Below are positions 46,187-60,300 of a stretch of 64,000 nucleotides of DNA, in pieces; position 1 is the first letter of the stretch, and the number at the start of each line of letters is the position of its first letter. The translations under genes were made by a program, and so were the position numbers. The DNA is taken from NCBI GenBank assembly GCA_026874595.1, contig CM049318.1, forward strand, positions 11,637,241 to 11,701,240, written 5' to 3'. Source of the DNA: Sipunculus nudus. Taxonomy: Eukaryota > Annelida > Sipuncula > Golfingiida > Sipunculidae. A model generated the notes under the pieces. It was not told where the DNA came from. It worked only from the letters and a program-made list of their open reading frames with translations, and did not search any database.

Positions 46187-46657
46187 AGGTGCCTATTCAC
46201 CTACCTTTTGAAAAAGAATTTGTGATTTCTGGCTTCCTCTGTGTATATTTTAATCATGGAAGGACTAAGGGAAATTCTGGTTAAGAAAAGTTCTTAAAAC
46301 ACATCAATGAAGGATGTGTAAACATGTTTATCAAAAACATGTTTGTAAACACAGCAATGTTGACAAACAGGAAAAACATGCAACCTAAGGTGGTAGGTTG
46401 CATATATGCTTGAGTGGAAAGGTCACTTGTTGCAAAATGCCATTTGCAAAGCTCTGGCTGATCAGACTTGCAGCCAGATGCCTTTGTTGAATTTGTTTGG
46501 ATTATTTTGATGGGCCCCCACATATTATAAACACTTTGATATAAACAAAACAAGCAGATTGTGTGCAGTGGTATCCATGTTTTCTGACCTATTTTTGTAA
46601 AAGCTCCAAGGGATTACCTTTATTTTATATAGGTCAGATAGGTGATTAAGCCCCTTT
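46187..46657. mobile_element. MITE of the same AAAGG(T/G)GC..ATTCACCT family
   Basis: The left end AAAGGTGCCTATTCACCTAC and the complement of the right end AAAAGGGGCTTAATCACCTA are related. The left 40 bp is repeated at 42853-42890, marking a second, probably partial copy. Confidence 0.55.
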
Positions 46658-48135
46658 TATTGTTAACTCTCAGAGGTTAGGCAGACCCAGCCTCAAGAAT
46701 CTAGAACAAAATGGTTATTATCACTGGGGCTTGGAGTTAATAAACACTGTCTATAATTTATCTCTTGGGTGAACCAGGAGAAATGACATTTGACCCACAA
46801 TGCTCAGATTATTATGTAGCTACAAAACAGGCAAATGATATAAATAAAAGGCCATAGAATTTTAGCTTATGCTCATGTGGCTTACAGTCCACAGACACCT
46901 TAACAAATCCTGCACCACATAACCTCCCTGCAGATCAACGTTAATCTGTTCTTGTGCATGGGACACATTTGGCTTGCAAGACAGTGGTATTAAATAAGTT
47001 AGTAATATAAACCAGAATATCATGCTACATCCACACAATGAAAAATAGTTAAAAATATGACATACATCATCTGACAAACACGAGGCTACCACTAGTAACA
47101 GCAGTTTTGTGCAGCAAACATCCTCTGGCCCTTCACACGGCTTGTGTTAAACACCAAGAGTCTATTTACATGTATATACTCATGAATCTGATACATACAT
47201 AAATACTTTGATCCTTGGGGTTATATACTCAGTACAAAACTACCTACCCTTCATTAACCTTGAATAAGGTCCTGTTTGGCAAGTGTGCATTCTCAGATTA
47301 CAATCAAATTTCTCTCTTTAAATATTTCTAGTCTTAAATTCCTTATATATCTTCAACTAGACTAAAACTTATTCATTCATCTCAGTTAAGTAGACAATAA
47401 TCATTTTATTATACATGGCTCTCTTGCCTCTCTACTTACATAAACCTTTTAATTCATGGCGATCTTCCTGACAAAAAGTAACTATAATTTTGGTTTTAAA
47501 TCAAGTTTTTTTTGCTTTAGCAGAAGTAACTGCCACTGAAAGTTTTCTTGTTTATCAGTCATCAGTCATCAGTCATCATAGCATTTCACCACCATTTTCT
47601 GAACATTTGTTTTTCCAAAATTTAAAATTAGGAACAAAAAATAAACCTCTATTATAAGCTTTGCCTCTTTTTTTTTAAAGAAAAATAGGATTAATGATGA
47701 TTAAAACTGCTCTGATGAGATAAAGTTTCTATATGCCAGTATTAGCTTATTCATCGAACATTGACAATGTTATCACAATGTACCTATCAACATACTTACT
47801 AGCAGTGTACTTCTTGAAAAATGTCTGACTTCTCATATCCGTAACCTCATTTATCCAAATAAATTTTATGTTCCCCCTACACCATTCAGATATTCGAGGT
47901 TCTGCTCTGTGTGTGTGTATATATATATATTTAATATATATAATATATACTGTCTACCTTAATATTAGATATTGTGTTAATATAACATATAATATAAACA
48001 AAGTGGACAACAATATAAACAACAGACATCTTTGTATACTGAGGAGAGTCATTTATAGTCGGCCTGTGTCCCTGACTTTGAGCAAATGTACACTGTGAGA
48101 CCAAAGCCATGACTAAATCAGCTGACTAAAACTAA

Positions 48136-48318
48136 CTATTCTGCTTTATCAAGGACGGTGGGGAAATGTACAACACGCAACTCGCAGCTAAAGTTGCAAA
48201 CAACAACAGTGGAGCCCAGTACTGCAACCTGGCGAATAAGTGGAGCATCATTGTTCTCAGAGAGCTGAACAGAACGTAGGATCTCACCCTTCTGAAGGTC
48301 CCATAGGTAAATGTAGCC
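48136..48318 (-). CDS. SCAP: SCAP terminal exon
   Basis: Acceptor is ATATTACAG|GGC. It encodes GYIYLWDLQKGEILRSVQLS, then VAVLGSTVVVCNFSCELRVV and TVLDKAE, followed by TAG (48138-48136). It matches the human C-terminus ..[38 protein letters not shown]. A repeat starts 47 bp upstream of the acceptor. Confidence 0.96.
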   Translation of the reverse strand, partial: GYIYLWDLQKGEILRSVQLSENNDAPLIRQVAVLGSTVVVCNFSCELRVVHFPTVLDKAE

Positions 48319-51300
48319 CTGTAATATGAATAAATAACTATTATTTAGCCCTGTAACATGGATGAACAAGGGACCTGTGGGTCATGGCGCTCAGCTGAAA
48401 TTGTTTCTTAGAATATTGGCATAAAACCCATGTGGTTGTGTTGACTATGCACTTTTATGGACTACAAAAAAGATACAGGAGCCTTTCATGAAAAATTATT
48501 TGTAAATTTTTTAGTATTTCTACAAAGTGACTGGAATATGCATGTAAATACACCCAGGGGGGACTGTAAATAACAGAATAATGGACATTAGGCAAAGTAT
48601 AATAATAAATATTTAATTAACTGAAATATAATGCTGTAAAAACTATAAAATCTCCATTTTCAAATGAGCACAAATTTGATTAACATGTCATAACAAGCCA
48701 TTTAGGTATAAATTACATTTGCACTGTGGAATAAATGAAACTTGTGGTCCAGGGTTCTCACCAGGATTTTTTTCACGGCCTAATGGCTATAAAGAAGAGT
48801 ATGTCAACCCCCCCCCCCCCCCCCCGAAGCTGGAGTTAGTTCTGCATGCCAAAATAGGTGCAATTTTAGACAACAGAATTTGGTAGCTGAAACAGTACTT
48901 TTTAATGTTTAACAGATTTTTTTTACATTCCCTTGTCCCTGAATCGCGCAATTATCAAATGTCTTACATCGTCTGAAAGGATAAAACTTTTAAAGATGTC
49001 CAGTTCCCTTAATAATTATGATCTGTAGATAAACAGTGGCAGGTCAGACTCCCAATTATAACCACAGACTTTTCTGATAAAACAATGATATTTTCATGCC
49101 CATTCGAAGAAACGCGAGTATTTTATTTGTGCTTAAAGCTTTCTACATTCAATCCCAAAAAGCTTTTGTAACATCAGGCAATATTCCCTATTGGATTCTG
49201 AAGGACAATATAAATACCTGTAAGTTTTATTATTTTTCATTAGTCTATTTCACAGCCTTTAACAATTTGGAAATGATACACAGGAGCCCACTGCTGTTTT
49301 TTGTTCTCAGTTTGCATGATATTGATTGACAGTTTATTTGCATAAAGTCACATGTCAAACATTTGGTGGAAAGACGCTCTTCCTGGCACCTAAGAAGATA
49401 ACCAATCAGTCTCATAGTATACTACACGCCTGTGTGCTCAGTTTCATTCATGTGACTTTTTGGCAGGAAATGGTCTGAGTGCAACAGTTCTGACAACCGC
49501 GCACAAAAAAATATCATAAGCAGACAAGTGTTTATGATCGGGTGACTTTTGAGATGACATGTTCTCTAGGAGTTTTCTCAAACTATCAAGTAACTTATAA
49601 ATAAAGAAGATGTAATCATCATGCCATGTGTACAAACTTTAATTATTACCTTGGCATAGGTAAATTAGGCCTATTTAAACATGCCAAATTTGAACAAAAC
49701 AACACCAGTGGTTTACATATTGTGCAGTCTAGAAGTGCAACCATGGGATTTTTATGAAAAATGTAGGTTTTTGCTTAATTTCTTGAAGGGACGAATTTGC
49801 ATTGATCTGATTTTAGGTTAAGTAGGAGAACTTAGAGACATCTAACTGTATGCCAAATTTCAGATTCGTAGGTTTAGCAATGTCAAAACATGCCAGTCTC
49901 ACAGACGATTACCGATCACTATAGCTCAGTTAACTTACAGCCAGCTGAGCTAATACAAAAAATATATAGCCCTCAATCATAGAAAACACATCATAATTTA
50001 AGCCCTGAAACATACATTGATACTGTAGGTGAAGCCAAAAGTATGGGCAAATAGATTAAACTAACTTTGTAATTTGGACCAATAAGGTATGAATTCATAA
50101 TCTTGTAATATGGATAACTATCAGTAATAATATAGCCCTGTAACATGTATTAATACAGACTTGTAACATTAATTTAACTGACAACATTCTGTGTTACTTT
50201 AAAAGGATAAACATACCTTCTAAATATCAGAACATTCAATTACTCTAAACCAGAATATGTTGTGAAATTGCTCAACAATCTATGGTTACAATTCGCAAAG
50301 AATCATGGGAAAAATTACCCACCTGACCCCCACTGATCAGCAGATTATTGGTCAGCAGGGAGATACTGTTACACTGGCCAGTGTGCTGAAATGATAAGAT
50401 ATTTATAATGTAATCAATCCATACAAATAGTAATTGTTGTTTTAACAACATCAGCATAAACATTCTATTATACATTCATGGGTACGCATTTGTGATACCA
50501 TACATTATAGAAGCAACTAAGATATATTATATTACTAGGATAAATAAGATACATTATATAACTAAGATACATTATCCCACCATGATACACGATAGAACTG
50601 TAATGCACTGCATGACTAAAATGTAACCTTTATAATATAATGTCACATCAGAGATATGTAACATCATGTTATTACAAATCAGACAAACCCTCTTTGACCA
50701 ACCAGAAATTTCATCAATATAAATCAGTTTACTTTTCTGTTAAAGAGACCACATCACCTATCTGAACATCATTAATTGAGCATAAAATGCATTGTCTCAT
50801 TGATGACAAAATGTAACGTTCTGAAATAGGGAAAACAATACATTATCTGACAATTTCAAACAAACAAGGGACCTATGGGTCACGGCGCTCAGCTGTTATA
50901 TATGATAAAAAAATATTATTTAGAAATGAGGCACATGCTGGTTTTGTGGGGTAATAAATATAAGCTGTATTATGAGTTGTTGTTGTTTAGCTTATGTATG
51001 ATTTTGATAGTACCTTTGGAGACAGGGAAGAGGATTGATTTCATTTATTTTATTAACAAATGGAGTACTACTGTCACACAGATTTTGACTTTGCCATATA
51101 ACTTATAAACAGAACATATAATATAAGAGTTATTATTAAAAAAAAATTACAAATATTGTCCCAAATATAATTTTTATTAAAAATAATAAGAGAATCGTAA
51201 TTTTTTAAAATGAAATATAACTGAAATGATTATTTAAATAATATTAAAGAATATATTCATGAATGCATTCATGAATACATTTTGAAAGTATTTGCACTGG

Positions 51301-54300
51301 TATTCATATACTTTCATTTTTACCTGAATTCCCATTCTTTAAGCAAGAAATTTTATGATGGAGTACATATTCATATTCATATTTAAATACAATTGCACAG
51401 TTTTCACCAAACAATGATGTTGAGAATCCAGAATATACAAAATTCACACCTTTAAAGAATGATCATAAGTACCTGGTTTTATGGCTTTTATTTATATTTA
51501 AAAAAATAAATGTAATATATTCATTTTGGACTGATTTCACATCAATGTACACACTAGACACAGTAGGAATCTAGATTACTATTATCAACTGCATCTTTGT
51601 CTATCATTAATTTCCTTCATATGATCCTTAATGATTAGTAATGAATAATATGATTTACCTTTTTATCATTAAAATTGAACTGAAAAATACCATAGGTGAC
51701 TGCATGGTGTTATTTGGAATACATGACATTCTATCCATTGATACAAGATTCTTATATCATCAGTAACTGCAAGTTAATTTCCTGTTATTAAAAACTAACA
51801 AATTCCTTTTCTATTTTTCTTTAATTTGTTATTAAAAACCAATAAAAATTTATTAATTTATTGTTTATTGTTATGCTGTTGGTTAAAACTACTAGATGAG
51901 TTGGGTTGGACACCTGGATCAACTGTGGCTGGCCATAAGCTGCCAGGCTGCCCCAGTGTATGTCTCACCTCAAGCAAGCATAATTTGCTGAAAGTTCAAC
52001 AAGGTCAACATACAGGTGACTCAAGAGGGGCTGGAGAGAGTCAAGGTCTGACATGGTCTCATAAAAACATTAATAAAAGCTACAATTTTTGGCCAATTTC
52101 TTTAAGCTTTCTAAACTAAAAAGCTGAAATCCTTATGTGTGCAAGATATGAAAATTATATCAACAGTGCTCACAGGAAACAAACGTGCTATGGTCAAAGT
52201 TGGGCAAAATTTAAGGTACTAATTTTATATTTATACTTATAACTTATAAAATTTGAAAAATTCAGAACTAATTTTGGGTATTCAATTGAATCTTGATTAA
52301 ATAATGTTACATCCCTGACAAAAAATCTCTAGCTTCAGCAATCCCCTTGTTAAGGGAGTAAATATATTTCTTGATTTTTTACAAAGTGCATTATGTTTGG
52401 GCCCATAACTTAAAACAATTACACATTACTGACATCATTTCTGGCATTTGCATAGAAAATGTATAGAAAAAAATGTATATTATATATGATTAAAGTCAGA
52501 TCAGTAGTTTTGATATTAGGCAGTCTTGAAGTGTAACAATGGGTTTGTAATGGAAAAACAAAGTTTTTCATTATTATCTGGAAGGTATTAAGTCCTAGTG
52601 ACCAAATTCTTGGCATGGTAGGGGATTTTGGAGACATCTAATTGTATGCCAAATTTTAGGAACTGAGAGCTGAAGCTGGGGAGCTGAGCTCTTGCAAACT
52701 GCATAACACTAGCTTGATGTAAACAATATGTTACATGGTGCTTGAAAACCTGAATAAAATCTACAGTTTTTAATCAACTGGTTTCAAATTTGTGGTGTTA
52801 ACAGACAAAATGCTAACAAAAACATGCTGTGAAAATTGAATCAACAGTACTTACAGAAAAAAAACATGCCACAGTCAAAGTTGTGCAAAATTAAAGGTAC
52901 AATTTTTTTATTTTTGTTAATATTTTAAAAAATTTAAAAGATTTTGATTTAATTTAGGTCATACAATTTAAGTTTGATTAATTAAAGTTATATTACTGTA
53001 AAAAAGTCTTTATAGCTTTAACATGTTTGTGTTAAGTGATCAAATATCTTTCCTAATTTTTTACAAAATGCATTATGTTTGGGCCCATAACTTTTTTAAA
53101 TTATATAATACAGACATAATTTCTGGCATGTATATATGAACTATATAGAGGAATATTTATGATAAATATGAGGAAAAACGGATGAGTGGTTTAGATATTA
53201 GGCAGTCCTGAAGTGTTAAAATAGGTTTTTAATAAAAAAATTGAGGTTTTTCAAAGGAACGAAGTCCGAAAGACCCAGTTTTCGGCTTGGTAGGAGATCT
53301 TGGGGACATCTAACATTATGCGGAATTTTGGATTCCTAGGTCTTACGGTTTCAAAACGTGCCACATCGACGGACAGACGGACGGACAGACGGACGGACGA
53401 CGGACAATGGACCATGACTATAGCTCAGATGACTTATAGTCAGCTGAGCTAAAAAGGCATTAACAGAACAGAACTCACCATGGTAATACAGTGTAGGAGT
53501 TGCCCTCGAGGTCGCTCCCAGATACACAGTTTATCTTCAGCACTGATGCTGATACAGTGTAACGGACTGCACGTGATCTCCGTCACTGCCTCCTCATGAC
53601 ATTTTAACGTGTGTACACACGCCCCCGTCAGCAGGTCCCACAGACGAACAACCCCATCCTGAGATCCACTCGCTGCTGCAAGTGGCGCCACCTGTGTTGT
53701 AAAAGATCAATTATATTTAAGTTATAATATAAATCCATCACATATAGAAAAGAATGACTGCAGTGCTATGTAAGATGCATGTTGCACTAAATAGTAAACT
53801 GAAGCAAGGAGGATGGGTCCAGATATGTCATGTTACATTATACATATAAAAATAGTCATGAGCTTGAAGCATATATACAGTTGAATCTTTTACTAGACAA
53901 AATATCACACTTCACAATCAGACCAGTATCAATACGTGTAAGCCAATAAATCATTGGCCAGAAACCAGTAAATCAGCCCCTGATTGGCTAACCTGCACAT
54001 GAACAAACCAGCTGAAGGGTCCGTTTCATTATTAAATACTCCTAAAGCCTGAAAGAAATAGCTTGGCTTATTTAGAATCTGAACTCTAATACTTCTTATA
54101 TGTTGCGTATCATGAGAGAATAGTATTTGTTTCATACATATTGTGAGATAACATATAGCTACAACTTAAACCTCACCTTATCCAGAAAGAGTGCAGTGAC
54201 TGCGGCTTGGTGACCGTGCAGCGTGTACAGACACAGCTGGTCCTCCACGCGGTACACTTTGAGCGTGTGATCCTGGCATGCCGTGACCAGACGTCCGCCC

Positions 54301-57300
54301 TCCGATAACATGCGGACAATCGGCTGCTGGTGAGCCCGCACGCTCGACAACAAACAGCAGTGGATGATGTCATCCCACGACTTCATCTCCTGCATCCCGC
54401 CACCTGTACTCAGGCGGTGAACGTGACCTGGTTCACAGAAACTTTATGGTAATATTGCAGTTTAACACAACCTTTGTAACTTTCTGCCAAAAGAACTGCG
54501 AAAATGAACTTTTGTTGTAACTTTCTTTCAATATAAAAAATCCTTTTGTATGGTGTATGTTAAACAACAAAACTTAATGACAATGGATCCAAAAGAAAAT
54601 GGGAACTTAATGGTAATGAACTCTTATATGACCTGATAAATGAAACTTTACAATAATGAATCCTGAAATAACCTGACAAGGCCTACAGGCCTAATGCGAA
54701 CCTGTACATTTGGAAATACACCAGACGTAATGCTTCAGTGATGGACCATTACTTTTCATGTATATGAACAATGCAAGTACTAATCATTTTGAATAAGAAC
54801 AATTACACAAACATCACTGCTGAAATTCTGGCATGGGTGCACCAGTCTTGTATACAATGAAGCTATCAGAGATATACACATATGCCAATTTTCAGACTGA
54901 TATATCAAACCCCTCCTGAGAAATAAGCAGGGACACACATTGTGCAAAAATTATTTTAGGTGGCACCACCAGTCTTGTATATGACAAAGCTATTTGATAT
55001 GTATAAATATGCCCAATTTCAGGCTGATATATCAAATTCCTCTGTAGAAATAAGCAGGCACATACACTGTGCAAAATTCAATGTACGTGGCACCACCTGT
55101 CTTGTAATTGAGATATCCATCAAAGACGCATAGACAGGTCAAAATATTAGTCCAATACATCAAACTTCCCCAGAGTTTGATGCACTGGGCTGACAAGGTT
55201 TAAGTGAGTAAGGCAGTTTCCCCCGAGTGACCTGTGACAAATTGCTGCCTCAAGCTACCGCACTGAGTGAACTCTTGACCTGCACCTGGCTAGACTGAGT
55301 GAACTTTTGACCTGTACCTGGCTGCACTGAGTGAATTCTTGACCTGTTGCATAATCTGACACAGTTGGCAGTCTGCCAAAGCTATAAATAGATTCAGGCT
55401 GAACTTTGGTGCCAAATATGATGCAGTGAGCAGTCTGCCAAAGCTATAAATAGAATGCAGCTATTGCATTGAGTGAACTCTTGACCTATACCTGGCTGCA
55501 CTTCTTCCAATCCTGGCAGTGTGCCAAAACTATTTATAGAGCTGACATCATCTTGGCTAATGGCCAACATCAAGGCACTGGCAATCTGCCAATGGTAAAC
55601 CAAGTGCTGCCATCTGTACACAAAAGTCGTCCCTACTTGAAATAACTTTGAAATTTATTTTCCCAGTACAAAATCCTTTTCAGCTGACTTTTTATAAAAA
55701 AAGAAATCAGGAATATATGTGAAATTATTATGGATATATACTGAATGCAAAATTAAAATACAGATATATCTCATTGATGGCAAATTCTTGAATTAAGTTG
55801 AGTAGGGATACCAATAATTTATAATCCACTTACAGTTGTCTTTATATAGCCACAGAGAGCTGAATATCCATGATTGCCTGGTATGATGAATAACTAAAAT
55901 CATAAATCTAAATTTTTTAAAAGCTTTTAAAAAAACTTCTTGTCAACATTAACCAAAGATAACCTGAAATCTAAATGTCTAGTGGCATGATGTAATAGAT
56001 GCTGATAAACTGGTGCCAGCCAGACATAACAGCATAACACAGCTAACATATATAGTAAAATGCCTCAATTCAATCTCCATAATTCAGCCAAAAATCATTC
56101 ATGTGGAACCATGAATGACAATTATTAAAAGAATTATTGTAGGGATTATTCTTGTAAAATATTTAACAAACTGGCTTCAGTGGCATCAGTCAAAAAACGT
56201 TTCCCAGGTTTATAACTCATATAGGAAGATACAGCAAACTGGCTAAGTTCAGCTTCCTGTAACTCAGCCAAAAAGCACTGAACCAAAACCTTTTGAACAA
56301 ACTTGAATTATCAACATCTGAGGATAATTAATTTGTGAGGTTTAAGAATTTGGCCCAGTGGTTTTTGAGAAGAAGATCTTTGTAGCCACTGAGCTAAAAT
56401 GGGCTGTTATGGCATATGACTCATTTCAGCTTCCCATAACTTAGCCAAAAGTCACTGAAAAGAGACCATTTGAACAAACTTCAGAAAGCACTACCCTAGG
56501 ATTGTTTCTGTGCGATATTAAACATTTTGGCCATATGGTTTCAGAGAAGAAGTTTTCTGTAGCCCTCAGTGTGATACAGGTACTGATGACCCCGTACAAC
56601 AAAGGCCGATGCAAGTGGCACCAGCAATACCTCAATGTCAGATATGACCTATGTGACCAACATTGTCATAAAATTTGGTGATGATAGCTCCAGCCGTTTC
56701 TGAGATTTTAAATTTTAATATGCTTTTTTGCACAGTTAACAAAGTTTAGCCTCCTGTAACTTGGCCAAAAATCTCCGAACTGGAACCATTCGAACAAACT
56801 TGAGAAAGATTGTTCCAGGGATCATTTCTGTGAAATATTGGACAATTTGGCTATACAGTTTCGGAGAAGAAGATTTTTAAAGTTTTTTTAGCTTTTTCCC
56901 TATAAATCTAAGAAAATGCAGTTACAAAAAAAAAAAAAAAATCCGATATAGTTTTTTGGATGACTGAATATTTGCAGAAAATTTGGTGATGCTAGCTCCT
57001 GCCGTTTTTGAGATAGCTATGGTTAACGTACAGATGACGCACGACTAACAACGCATGACACACGACGCACGACATCGCACCATCGCATAAGCTCACAGGT
57101 TCGCTAATAAATAGAAACATGATCGGAATGAACTGTTAAATGACTAGTTGATTGGAACCATTATGGAAAAAATACAGGGTTTAATTAATGTACACAGAGG
57201 CCAACAAGCCTTGAACAAGAATTGAGAACTTTTTGGATCCTGGTCAGTTTCCAGTGGCATAAAAATACAGCTGAACAGTATGATATTTACACATGCTATT

Positions 57301-60300
57301 AATTCTCAGCAGAGAATGGACAGTGTGAGTCGAGCAATTTTTATTTTTCAATCTAAGTCAACTGAATACAGAGTCTCAGTGGTATGACATTTTCACTTTT
57401 GGTCACTCTGGCCTAAGTTCTCAGAAAAAAAGATACAAGACCCTCAACTTCTTGCCTTATCCACCTGTGAAAAAAAACTCTCAGCAGAATAAAAAGTTTA
57501 ATATTAAAATTTAGTTGTACAGTTGTCAAAAGCAAGTCTAAACTTATAGCTTTTTTTATACAGAACATGCTTTTGACACTTTGTGACCTTAAAAATCCAT
57601 CTCCACCAAGATATGGCAGTTTTGTTCATATATTATCCTCTTACCCCTCTGTAGGAGTGTGGGCCGAGATGTTCCAGGTTGGCAAGGTGGTGGTCGGATA
57701 AATGTCTCCAGCTCCAAGAAATCTATGTAACCATTCAGTCTGGCTACCATAACTCTGAAAATCATACATACACATGTACAACTTTGTGCAAGTAAAATAC
57801 GCAAAGTTGGGAGATATCAATTCTTCATTCAAGATTTCAATAGATAATGATCTACATGACATTGCCCATCACTGTGTCTGTTATACTGAGAAGTGAGAGG
57901 GTGAGAAAAATCAACAAACCTTTAAACATGTGTGATGGTTATAACACTTACAAAGTGATACTTACAATTCTTACACAGTGACATTTACAAATCTCAGTTA
58001 CATAGAAATACTTACAAACATACAAAAGGATAGTTTCAAACTTACAATGAGATACTTTTAAGCTTAAATAGGGATATTTATAGACTTACAAAGAGATATG
58101 TTTTAACTAATGAAGAGATACTTTTGATCTTACAAACTGGAACTTACTTGTTGCCAACAAAGCAGGCGCTGGTGACTCCTACTTTAGACCCCTCATACAT
58201 AACCTTTAGAGCACCTGTCAGACCATCCCAAATCTATAACACCAGATACATTGTTCTCATTTACAACACAGTCTGACATGGTAAAACAAGGGACCCATGG
58301 GTCTCGGCGCTCAGCTGAAGTTTGAAATTTTTGCAAATGCAAAATATGCAAAATATTCTATTGTAATGTTTTTCATTTATATAAGCATATGAGAAGCTAA
58401 GAGGAAAAGGGCCCTCCTACTTGGTTATAGTAAAGTTCTAAATATATGATTACAAACTAATACTCTGACAAGACTGTCATGAAGAAAAACAGTAACTGTT
58501 TTGAGATACTGTGATGCATATGAAAAATTTACAGATGGACAGGCAAGTGGACAGAATGGACTAATACCTTTATTTTACTTTCAAGAGAATAATACATTTA
58601 AGTTTATATATAAGCCTTTTTTTTAGCATATCCACTTTTTCCATTAATAGTTTTTATCTGACTCATTTTTTTTATTTACAAGTTTTATAAATTTGTAATA
58701 AAAAAACTGAAAATATAAGTTATAATATTAGAATTCCAAGTTGCAATCATTATATATCCAGAGTGTAGCTCATATTGGGTCATATTATGCATACACATAT
58801 ATTTTATTATTTTTAAATCACAAATGTTTAAACTGAATTTAAAAGAAAATAATGCCACAATATGGCATCTACAAGATTATTCCTTGAATCACTATTAAAA
58901 AGTTTTGCACACTGGAGTTTTCAGATATTCACTGAAATGAAATAAAAGATTCAGTAAATTTGATAAAATAAAAATATCATCACAATATCATCGTGCTAAT
59001 TACTATTTCAGCTATAATTTATTACTGGAATTAATAGTCAATTTCACACCTGGTGAAGTTTTTACTCTTCTGAAGTAAGGAATTACTTATCTGATGAACA
59101 TCCACACTTTCATACCAATACACCACTTTGTGGACACAATTCAATATGCACTTTAATCATTGTAACCCTGGTTGTACAATACAAAATCTAAAATGTAGCA
59201 TAGCCAAGAACAAAATAAAATACAAAAAATTATAACATTCATCTAGTTAATGCACCATCTGGGGGGGGGGGGGGAAGTGCAGGGCAGAGGGGAAGCCTGC
59301 TAGTAGTGGCCAAGCTGATCAAAGGCAAGCTGCCTGGGGTCAGTTACATAATGCAAGTGAAGGCTGTACTACCAGGTGGGCTAGATGTAAACAACACTTG
59401 ACATGGTGTATGGAAACATGAATTAAAGCTACTCCTTTCAATCAATTCCTTTGAAATTTCAGATTTTAAAAGATTATATCCTAATGAATATATGCTGTGA
59501 AAATTAAATCAAGGAGTGCTAACAGGGAAAAAACGTGCCATTGCCAAAGTTGGACAAAATTTAAGGTATTGATTTTTTATTTATGCTAATAACTTGACAA
59601 ATTTGCAAAATTCAGATCTAATTTTGGGTAAACAATTGAATCTTAATTAAATAAAGTTATATTCCTGAAAAAAGTCTCCAGCTTCAGCAATTCTCATGTT
59701 AGGTGAGTAAATATATTTCCTGATTTTTAAAACAAGGGACCTATGGGTCACTGTGCTCAGCTGAAGTTGACCTTGAAGGTAAAAATCTAAAATAATATCA
59801 AATGGAGATCAAGTGTAAGAGGAAGAGGTAATAAAGGCCATGGTTGGTTTATATGATTGGTTTGTATTGATGAGCAAGAAATTGTTGCAAATGATATTTT
59901 GTGACCTGACCATGTGTTTCCTAATGTTGAAACTGAAGCATGTGAGCAGTTTGTGAACTGTACTATCTGTACTATACCATGATCATCAGTTGGCTTTTTG
60001 ATTAACTGTTGACATTTCAGTTGTTTACAAATTTGTTTAATTGAATCTATTTTTTTGTATAATATATATTATTAAATATATATGTATTTCTTTTTATGAA
60101 ATGGATACAGATGAAATATAACTAATTAACAACATAAAACAGGGCAAACAAAGCCTGATCTCAAATTCTGCTGTGGCAGGAAAATAATGAACAAATGTTT
60201 GTATTAAATCCTAATTTTTTTATCACATTAATTTTTTTTAATTTAAGTTTATATTTCTATACATTTCCAATAAAACATACATCTGAATATAAAAGTTTAT

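Larger units (their letters stand above)
40955..48135 (-). other. SCAP downstream region, possible long 3'UTR
   Basis: These 7.2 kb between the SCAP stop and the WDR75 3' end are mostly unique AT-rich sequence with no supported coding exon. They hold fewer recognisable transposons than the introns. Minus-strand AATAAA hexamers include 47405-47410 and a distal one at 40961-40966. The distal one would leave only about 350 bp to the WDR75 cleavage site. Whether the transcript reaches it is inference. Confidence 0.3.

Noticed and set aside
40023-47092. Small open frames between the genes
   Set aside because: All under about 105 codons, no motifs, no splice support and no similarity to each other. 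Nothing supports a gene.
53992-54049. Candidate small SCAP exon with CAG acceptor and GTTAGC donor
   Set aside because: Exons 54177-54427 and 53479-53691 already join in phase and align directly with human SCAP (FLDK then the next blade). Including this segment would break the frame.
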